Assembly (NCBI RefSeq): GCF_036906915.1 | Contig: NZ_JBAKHX010000015.1 | Location: forward strand, 1-64,000 | Direction: 5' to 3' | Length of the DNA: 64,000 nucleotides | Source of the DNA: Phytohabitans sp036906915 | GTDB lineage: Bacteria > Actinomycetota > Actinomycetes > Mycobacteriales > Micromonosporaceae | In this document: one piece after another, positions 58,267 through 64,000 of the stretch | Layout: each line of letters begins with the position of its first letter | How positions within the stretch are numbered: position 1 is the first letter of the stretch | Made by a program: the position numbers and the translations under genes | The notes under the pieces: generated by a model | What the model saw: only the letters and a program-made list of their open reading frames with translations | Told to the model about the DNA's origin: nothing | Databases searched by the model: none

Positions 58267-61200
58267 ATGTCGGTCGGTGTGGATACCGTCTGGGGTGTGC
58301 TGATCGGACGCGACCATCCCGCCGCGGTGCTTGGCGCCGAGATCAGCCGGGCGGGCGGCAGCCACGGCGGCCTGGTCCTGGTCACGGGCGAGGCCGGCAT
58401 CGGCAAGACCACGCTGGTCACCCGCGCGGTCGAGCAGGCGCGCGGGTCCGGCGCGCTGGTGCTCAGTGGCGCCTGCTGGGATTCCGGCAGCGCCCCGGGG
58501 TACTGGCCGTGGACCCAGGTGGTGCGCGGGCTGCGCCGCGGTGCCACCCCCGACGAGTGGGCAGCCGCCGAAGAGGCGGCCGGCAGCGGCCTCGCGGTGC
58601 TGCTCGGCGACGCGCCGGCCGGGGAGGCGCCCGACGGCTTCCTGCTCTACGACGCGGTGACCAGCGCGCTCGTGGCGGTGTCCCAGCATCGACCGGTCGT
58701 CGTCGTGCTCGACGACCTGCACTGGGCCGACACAGCTTCGCTGCGGCTGCTGGAGTTCGCGGCGCAACACACCTGGTTCGAGCGGCTGCTGTTGATCGGC
58801 ACCTACCGAGACGCCGAGGTCGAGGCGGCCGAGCACCCGGTGCGGCCGCTGCTGATGCCGCTGGTCACACGGGCCACCACCGTGTCGCTGACCGGCCTGA
58901 CGCGCGACGAGGTGGGCGCGCTGATGGCGCAGACCGTCGGCCGGCAGCCCGACGACGACCTGGTCACCGAGGTGCACCGGCGCACCGGGGGCAATCCGTT
59001 CTTCGTCGAGCAGACCGCCCGGCTGTGGCACAGCGGTGGCACCGTCACCGCGATCGCCCCCGGGGTGCGCGACGCGCTACGCCGCCGGCTGTCGCTGCTG
59101 CCGCCGCCGGTCGCCGAGGTGCTCGCCACCGCGGCGGTGCTCGGGCGCGAGTTTCACCGGCAGGTGCTGGCCGCCACCGCCTCGGCACCGGTGGCACACA
59201 CCGACCGGCTGCTCGACCAGGCCGTCGCGGCGCGGCTGGTGGTGGCGCTGGGCGGTGGCCGGTTCGCGTTCGCGCACGACCTGGTGCGCGAGACGCTGTA
59301 CGGCGAGCTCGACGAGGCGGCGGCCCGCGACCGGCACGCCGCCGTGGTGCGTGCCGTCGACCGCTCACCCGCCCTGGCCGCCGACCTGCTCCCCGCCGAC
59401 CTGGCCCGGCACGCCTACCTGGCCGGCGACGACCTGCCCGCCGACAAGGTCGTCGACCTGCTGCTCGCCGCCGCCTGCGACGCCGGCAGCCGGATGGCCA
59501 CCGAGGAGGGGATCGGGCACCACCGCCGGGCATACGAGCGCGCCGCCAAGATCGACCCGCGCCGCCGGGTGCAGATCGCCCTGCACATGGTCTCCGACCT
59601 GCACCACAACGACCTCACCGGCTTCCTGCCGACGATCGAGGAGGCCACCGCTCTCGCCCGCCAGATCGGTGACACGCACCTGCTGGCCCGGGTGGCGCTC
59701 ACCCTGCACCGGATCGGCTCACCCACCGCCTCGCCGGAGGTCACCCTCGGCCTGCTCCGCGAGGTGCACCGGGCGCTGGTCGGGCAGGACGCCACCGATC
59801 CGCCCGACCGCCTGGTGCCCGACCTCGCGCTCCGGCTCGGCGAGGCGGCCCGCCGCACCGGCGACGACGAGGCGCTCGGCCTCTCGCTGTGGGCACGGCA
59901 CGATGCCATCTGGGGGCCGGGCACCGCCGTCGAGCGGGCCGCGCTCACCGAGGAGCTGATGGACGTCGCCCGCCGCCTGTCCGATCGCGGCATGGAGTAC
60001 TTCGCTGCCTCGTTCCGGTGGGTGGCGCTGCTGGAGCGGGGCGACCCGGCCTACCTCGACCAGTACCGGGCGTTCCTCGCTCTGACCGCTCGCGAGGGTC
60101 GGCCGCGCTCGGCGTTCGCGTCCGCCGTCGACACCAGCATCATCGCCACCATGACCGGCCGATTCGCCGACGCCGAGGCCGCCCTCGACAAGGCTGTCAC
60201 GTCGTTCGCCGAGCACAGCCACCCGCAGTTCCAGTTCGTCGCCGGGCACCTGCGCTGGGCGGCATGGCTGCGCCAGGGCCGGTTCGACGATCTCGCCGCG
60301 CTGCACCCTGGGCTGGTCGAGGCCGGGCACCCGCAGGCTGACCTGCTCGCCGGCACCGTGGCCGCTTACTGCGGTGACACGAGCACCGCCCTCGCGCAGC
60401 TGACCTCCGTGATCGCCAGCGGCAAGGAGCCTCCGCGCGAGTTCACGCCGCTGTGGCTGCGCTTCCAGGCACAGGCCGCGGCGGCAAGCGACGATGAGGC
60501 GCTGCGCGAGCGGGCCCGCGCGGCACTCGAGCCCTACCGCGGCGAGTGGCTCGTCTCGCTGTACGGGTGCGACGTCAGCGGCCCCGCCGACCTGTGGCTG
60601 GCGCTGCTCGACGCCGCGTCCGGCCGGCACGACGAGGCGGTCGCCGGCCTCACCGCCGCGTACGAGTCCGCCGACCGGCTCCAGTCCCGCCCCTGGTCCG
60701 TCGAGGCCCGTGCCCACCTGGCTCGCGTCCTGCTCGACCGCGACGCTCCCGGCGACGCGAAGGCCGCCGCGACGCTGATCGACGACGTCGAGAGCGAGGC
60801 CGCCGAGATGGGGATGCGGCACGTGGTCGACCGCGTGCGGCGGCTGCGCACCGAGGCACCCGCCCCCGCGTCCAACGAGTTCCGCCGTGACGGCGCGGTG
60901 TGGTCGCTGCGATACGCGGGCACGCACGCCCACATGCCCGACGCGAAGGGCCTGCACGACCTGCACCACCTGCTTGGCCACCCGGGCACCGACATCCCGG
61001 CCGTGCTCCTGCTCAGCCCCGAGGGTGGCGCGGTGGCCGTCGCGGTCGGCCGGATGGGCGGCGACGAGATCCTCGACGACGAGGCCAAGGCGCGCTACAA
61101 GCGGCGCCTGGGCGAGCTCGACGACGAGATCGACCGGGCGGCGGCACGCGGCGACGACTCGCGGGCGGCGGCGTTGGACCGCGAGCGGCAGGCGCTGATC

Positions 61201-61416
61201 GACGAGCTGCGAGCGGCGGCCGGGCTCGGCGGGCGCAGCCGCCGCTTCGGCGACGAGGCCGAACGCGCCCGCAAGACGGTGACCGCCCGCATCCGCGACA
61301 CGCTGCGCCGCCTAGACCAGGTCCACCCCGAGCTGGCGGCCCACCTCCGCGAATCGATCTCCACCGGCGCTACCTGCGCCTACCACCCGCCAGCCCCGAC
61401 GCAATGGCGCCTCTAA
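58267..61416 (+). CDS. STAND-type AAA ATPase regulator-like protein with non-LuxR C-terminus
   Basis: About 1049 residues. The N-terminal P-loop VTGEAGIGKTTLVTRAVEQA and Walker B RPVVVVLDDLHWADTASLRL are typical of MalT/LAL-type ATPases; TGGNPFFVEQTARL is the usual winged-helix linker. A long TPR-like region follows. The C-terminus has no LuxR helix-turn-helix; instead it carries WSLRYAGTHAHMPDAKGLHD, LHHLLGHPGTDIPAVLLLSP, DDEAKARYKRRLGELDDEID, RKTVTARIRDTLRRLDQVHP and a final TGATCAYHP, a domain recurrent in actinobacterial ATPases. Start ATG 58267 or GTG 58252. Confidence 0.85.
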   Translation: MSVGVDTVWGVLIGRDHPAAVLGAEISRAGGSHGGLVLVTGEAGIGKTTLVTRAVEQARGSGALVLSGACWDSGSAPGYWPWTQVVRGLRRGATPDEWAAAEEAAGSGLAVLLGDAPAGEAPDGFLLYDAVTSALVAVSQHRPVVVVLDDLHWADTASLRLLEFAAQHTWFERLLLIGTYRDAEVEAAEHPVRPLLMPLVTRATTVSLTGLTRDEVGALMAQTVGRQPDDDLVTEVHRRTGGNPFFVEQTARLWHSGGTVTAIAPGVRDALRRRLSLLPPPVAEVLATAAVLGREFHRQVLAATASAPVAHTDRLLDQAVAARLVVALGGGRFAFAHDLVRETLYGELDEAAARDRHAAVVRAVDRSPALAADLLPADLARHAYLAGDDLPADKVVDLLLAAACDAGSRMATEEGIGHHRRAYERAAKIDPRRRVQIALHMVSDLHHNDLTGFLPTIEEATALARQIGDTHLLARVALTLHRIGSPTASPEVTLGLLREVHRALVGQDATDPPDRLVPDLALRLGEAARRTGDDEALGLSLWARHDAIWGPGTAVERAALTEELMDVARRLSDRGMEYFAASFRWVALLERGDPAYLDQYRAFLALTAREGRPRSAFASAVDTSIIATMTGRFADAEAALDKAVTSFAEHSHPQFQFVAGHLRWAAWLRQGRFDDLAALHPGLVEAGHPQADLLAGTVAAYCGDTSTALAQLTSVIASGKEPPREFTPLWLRFQAQAAAASDDEALRERARAALEPYRGEWLVSLYGCDVSGPADLWLALLDAASGRHDEAVAGLTAAYESADRLQSRPWSVEARAHLARVLLDRDAPGDAKAAATLIDDVESEAAEMGMRHVVDRVRRLRTEAPAPASNEFRRDGAVWSLRYAGTHAHMPDAKGLHDLHHLLGHPGTDIPAVLLLSPEGGAVAVAVGRMGGDEILDDEAKARYKRRLGELDDEIDRAAARGDDSRAAALDRERQALIDELRAAAGLGGRSRRFGDEAERARKTVTARIRDTLRRLDQVHPELAAHLRESISTGATCAYHPPAPTQWRL

Positions 61417-61453
61417 AGACGCCTCGCGGCAAGGGGAAAGATCAAGAAATATT

Positions 61454-61770
61454 GAGCTGCCGCGACGCCCGTCGTGGGCTAGTCCGTCGCTCCCGCAGCC
61501 TCACCCTCCGCGTTCCCACGACCCACCCAGGCACGTAGGCCGGTAAGGCCGGCGGGGCGGGGGTTCTATGAACAAGACTTTGCTCTGCTTCCGTATAGGA
61601 AACAGTCCGCGTCCGCAAAGCGGGCGCCGGGTGTTTCCTCCATGGAAGCAGAGCAAAGCACGCCGGGACCGCACCCCACCTCGGACCCCGCCCGCTGGGT
61701 CGATTGTGGACCGCGCAGGGCGAGGCCGCGGGAGCGACGGCCTAGCCCACGACGGACGCCGCGGCAGCCC
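61454..61770. repeat. 317-bp nested inverted-repeat element (MITE-like or structured RNA)
   Basis: The left arm, from 61454 (GAGCTGCCGCGACGCCCGTC...), and the right arm, ending 61770, are imperfect inverted repeats of about 72 bp; the core CCGTCGTGGGCTAG and the segment CCGTCGCTCCCGC are exact in both. Inside lie perfect 15-bp arms (61578-61592 and 61644-61658) and a further 6-bp pair, GGAAAC and GTTTCC. No protein is convincingly encoded. No target duplication was found by eye. Confidence 0.8.
61578..61658. repeat. Inner perfect hairpin of the nested element
   Basis: CTTTGCTCTGCTTCC (61578-61592) pairs with GGAAGCAGAGCAAAG (61644-61658). A 5/5 internal loop is followed by GGAAAC (61598-61603) pairing with GTTTCC (61633-61638), leaving a 29-nt loop. 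Confidence 0.9.
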
Positions 61771-61782
61771 AACCCCGAATCA

Positions 61783-62292
61783 TTACCGCCCAGGCTCGGA
61801 AATCAGCGTCAAGGCCCACCGGCGCATGGCCGAGTCGGGCGCTGCCGCGCAGTACCGGCGGAACAGCTCCCGGCTCTCCTCGCGCCGGATCCCGCCCGCC
61901 ATGACCGGCGCGGCGAACCACGGCGCGTCCGGGCTCTGTCGCCAGCTCGCAGCGATCACCGCCCCGCCGTCACTCGGCGACTCCAGCGCGTAGTAGACCT
62001 CGCGCACGCCGAGCGCCATCGCCGCGCCCAGGCACATCACGCACGGCTCCAGCGTCACCGCCAGCCGCGGCGGATGCGGCCGGTGCCCGAAGCCCAGCAC
62101 CTCGTCGGCCTCGATCATCGCCAGCAGGTCGGCGTGCACCAGGCGCCGCCCGCGCGCCTTCTCCTGGGTGTACGCCCGCCCGACGACCTCGTCGCCGAGC
62201 ACCACGACCGCCCCGATCGGCTGTTCGCCCGCCGCCAGCCCTGCCTCGGCGACCGCCAGGACCTCCCCCACCATCTCCTCCGGCGTCACCAC
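61783..62292 (-). CDS. Nucleoside deaminase (TadA/guanine-deaminase-like fold)
   Basis: A 169-residue cytidine-deaminase-fold protein: MVGEVLAVAEAGLAAGEQPI, GAVVVLGDEVVGRAYTQEKA, VHADLLAMIEAD, and the zinc motif EPCVMCLGAAMALGVREVYY. The zinc ligands His-Cys-Cys are present, but the usual catalytic HAE reads HAD here. An aspartate at the proton-shuttle position would be expected to change or weaken activity unless this subfamily uses it. It is divergent from htpG. Confidence 0.85.
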   Translation of the reverse strand: MVTPEEMVGEVLAVAEAGLAAGEQPIGAVVVLGDEVVGRAYTQEKARGRRLVHADLLAMIEADEVLGFGHRPHPPRLAVTLEPCVMCLGAAMALGVREVYYALESPSDGGAVIAASWRQSPDAPWFAAPVMAGGIRREESRELFRRYCAAAPDSAMRRWALTLISEPGR

Positions 62293-62360
62293 CCGAATCT
62301 ACGCCGGCCAGCGGCCGGTATTCTTTCCGGCGGAATTCGACCGTGCGGAAAGGGGTCTCG

Positions 62361-64000
62361 GTGAGCAGGGAAACGCTGGAGTTTCAGGCGGAGACGCGGC
62401 AGCTCCTGCACTTGATGGTCCATTCGATCTACTCGAACAAGGACATCTTCCTGCGCGAGCTGATCTCCAATGCCTCCGACGCGCTCGACAAGGTCCGGCT
62501 GGCGTCTTTGATCAATAAGGAGCTGCAGGTCGACACCTCGGACCTGCACATCGCGATCGACGTCGACAAGGACAAGCGCACGCTGACCGTCCGCGACAAC
62601 GGCATCGGCATGACCCACGACGAGGTCGTCACGCTCATCGGCACGATCGCCAAGTCGGGCACCGCCGAGCTGTTGCGCAAGCTGCGCGAGACGCCGGAGG
62701 GCGCGGCGCAGGAGTTGATCGGGCAGTTCGGCGTCGGCTTCTACTCGACCTTCATGGTCGCCGATCGGGTGACGCTGGTGACCAGGAAGGCCGGCGAGAG
62801 CCAGGGCACCTTCTGGGAGTCGACCGGCGAGGGCACCTACGAGATCGAGTCCCTCGACGAGGCGCCGCAGGGTACGTCGGTGACGCTCCACCTCAAGCCG
62901 GAGGACCGTGACGACCAACTGTTCGACTACACCGCGGAGTGGAAGATCAAGGAGGTCGTCAAGCGGTACTCGGACTTCATCGCGTGGCCGATCCGCATGG
63001 ACGGCGAGGAGCAGCCGCTCAATTCGATGAAGGCGCTCTGGGCACGGCCCCGCAGCGAGGTCAGCGACGACGAGTACCACGAGTTCTACAAGCACGTCAG
63101 CCACGACTGGACTGATCCGCTCGAAACGGTCCACATGAAGGGCGAGGGCACTTTCGAATACGAGGCCCTGCTCTTCGTACCGGCCCGCGCGCCCTTCGAC
63201 CTCTTCTCCCGCGACGGCAAGCGCGGCGTACAGCTGTACGTCAAGCGGGTGTTCATCATGGACGACTGCGAGGCGTTGATCCCGCAGTACCTGCGCTTCG
63301 TCAAGGGTGTCGTCGACGCGCACGACCTGTCGCTCAACATCTCCCGCGAGATCCTGCAGCAGGACCGCCACATCCAGGTGGTCCGCCGCCGGCTGGTGAA
63401 GAAGATCCTGGCCACGCTGAAGGACCTCAAGGCCGCCGACGCCGAGAAGTACGGCTCGTTCTGGTCCGAGTTCGGCCGGGTGCTCAAGGAGGGCCTGCTC
63501 GAAGACCCGGACAACCGCGAGCAGCTGCTCGACCTGATGCTCGTGCCCTCGACCGCCGCCGAGTCGACATCGCTGCGCGAGTACGTCGAACGGATGAAGG
63601 ACGGTCAGAAGGACATCTACTACATGACCGGCGAGTCGCGCGCGATGGTCGAGCACTCGCCGCACCTGGAGGCGTTCCTCGCCAAGGGCTACGAGGTGCT
63701 CGTCCTGACCGACCCCGTCGACGAGGTGTGGGTCGAGCAGGTGACCGAATTCGAGGGCAAACCCCTACAGTCGGTGGCGAAGGGCAAGGTCGACCTCGAC
63801 GGGTCGGAGCCTCCCGAGGAGCAGGCGGCCGACTTCGCGGCGCTGCTGTCGTGGCTGGGCGAGAAGCTACGGGACGACGTCAAGGAGGTACGGCTGTCGA
63901 CCCGGCTGACCACCTCGGCCACCTGCGTCGTGGGCGACGAGCACGACATCACCCCGACGCTTTCGAAGATGTACCGGGCGATGGGGCAGGAGTTGCCGCG
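62361..64000 (+). CDS. htpG: Molecular chaperone HtpG (Hsp90), 3' partial
   Basis: GTG 62361, with GGGG about 7 nt upstream, opens 546 codons to the window edge. The N-terminal GHKL ATPase shows SIYSNKDIFLRELISNASDA, TVRDNGIGMTHDEVVTLIGT, AKSGTAELLRKL and IGQFGVGFYSTFMVADRVTL. The middle domain has GVQLYVKRVFIMDDCEALIP, RFVKGVVDAHDLSLNISREI with the catalytic-loop Arg, and LQQDRHIQVVRRRLVKK. The C-terminal dimerisation domain has begun (SKMYRAMGQELP). HtpG is an ATP-driven protein-folding chaperone; about 80-90 residues are missing to the right. Confidence 0.97.
   Translation, partial: MSRETLEFQAETRQLLHLMVHSIYSNKDIFLRELISNASDALDKVRLASLINKELQVDTSDLHIAIDVDKDKRTLTVRDNGIGMTHDEVVTLIGTIAKSGTAELLRKLRETPEGAAQELIGQFGVGFYSTFMVADRVTLVTRKAGESQGTFWESTGEGTYEIESLDEAPQGTSVTLHLKPEDRDDQLFDYTAEWKIKEVVKRYSDFIAWPIRMDGEEQPLNSMKALWARPRSEVSDDEYHEFYKHVSHDWTDPLETVHMKGEGTFEYEALLFVPARAPFDLFSRDGKRGVQLYVKRVFIMDDCEALIPQYLRFVKGVVDAHDLSLNISREILQQDRHIQVVRRRLVKKILATLKDLKAADAEKYGSFWSEFGRVLKEGLLEDPDNREQLLDLMLVPSTAAESTSLREYVERMKDGQKDIYYMTGESRAMVEHSPHLEAFLAKGYEVLVLTDPVDEVWVEQVTEFEGKPLQSVAKGKVDLDGSEPPEEQAADFAALLSWLGEKLRDDVKEVRLSTRLTTSATCVVGDEHDITPTLSKMYRAMGQELP

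Noticed and set aside
1..64000. tRNA or rRNA genes
   Set aside because: No T-loop GGTTCGA-type motif in a cloverleaf context and no rRNA signature were seen on either strand by eye; a tRNAscan run would settle it.

Overview
The window is very GC-rich and gene-dense, with many GTG/TTG starts and many 4-nt stop/start overlaps (GTGA, ATGA). Its protein families are typical of sporulating Actinobacteria: SARP/AfsR regulators, SigE-type ECF factors, PadR-linked FtsX exporters, DUF5709, DUF4236, DUF6585-like and actinobacterial LexA. The best guess is a Micromonosporaceae-like actinomycete. This is inference from gene content; no rRNA or tRNA gene was seen.

Layout. 0-3.1 kb: tail of an ECF sigma factor, a DUF4253 protein, and a divergent NmrA-like oxidoreductase/TetR pair. 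3.1-7.5 kb: a zone of gene debris (integrase remnant with a 10-bp duplication, truncated DUF4291 gene, two convergent truncated conserved genes) that still carries a small immunity-like gene and two intact conserved proteins. 7.5-12.7 kb: phosphotransferase, GyrI-like protein, SigE-family sigma factor with a membrane partner, RibD/DHFR-like reductase, ester cyclase. 12.7-20.5 kb: TPR-GGDEF cyclase, GlnH-like lipoprotein, DUF4236 protein, an internally deleted alpha-glucosidase beside a membrane-anchored solute-binding protein, a hexapeptide transferase and a lysoplasmalogenase-like protein. 20.6-26.6 kb: PadR/ABC/FtsX operon, DUF5709, and a second ABC pair joined by three tandem mini-ORFs. 27.4-36.3 kb: TauE exporter, second sigma factor/partner pair, MDR oxidoreductase, two GNATs, vanadium haloperoxidase, PhzF, DUF1905. 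36.6-41.6 kb: AAA+/membrane/TPR module, SDR, ADP-ribosylglycohydrolase. 41.5-50.1 kb: PBP-GGDEF-EAL protein, homocysteine methyltransferase, RtcB-PrfH ribosome-repair pair, LexA, VOC protein, DUF6585-like protein with a frameshift. 50.4-61.4 kb: two large SARP-NB-ARC-TPR regulators and a STAND ATPase. 61.4-64 kb: a 317-bp nested inverted-repeat element, a nucleoside deaminase and htpG running off the end.

The most unusual content is non-coding. Six copies plus one relic of a 57-bp near-perfect palindrome (arms beginning GATCAAGGGC) occur in intergenic space. Several form an ordered composite: gene stop, short tandem-repeat array, palindrome, side unit. Two loci show mini-ORF relays, where a short reading frame starts in the stop codon of one gene and ends in the start codon of the next. 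The element at 61454-61770 looks like a MITE-type or structured-RNA repeat.
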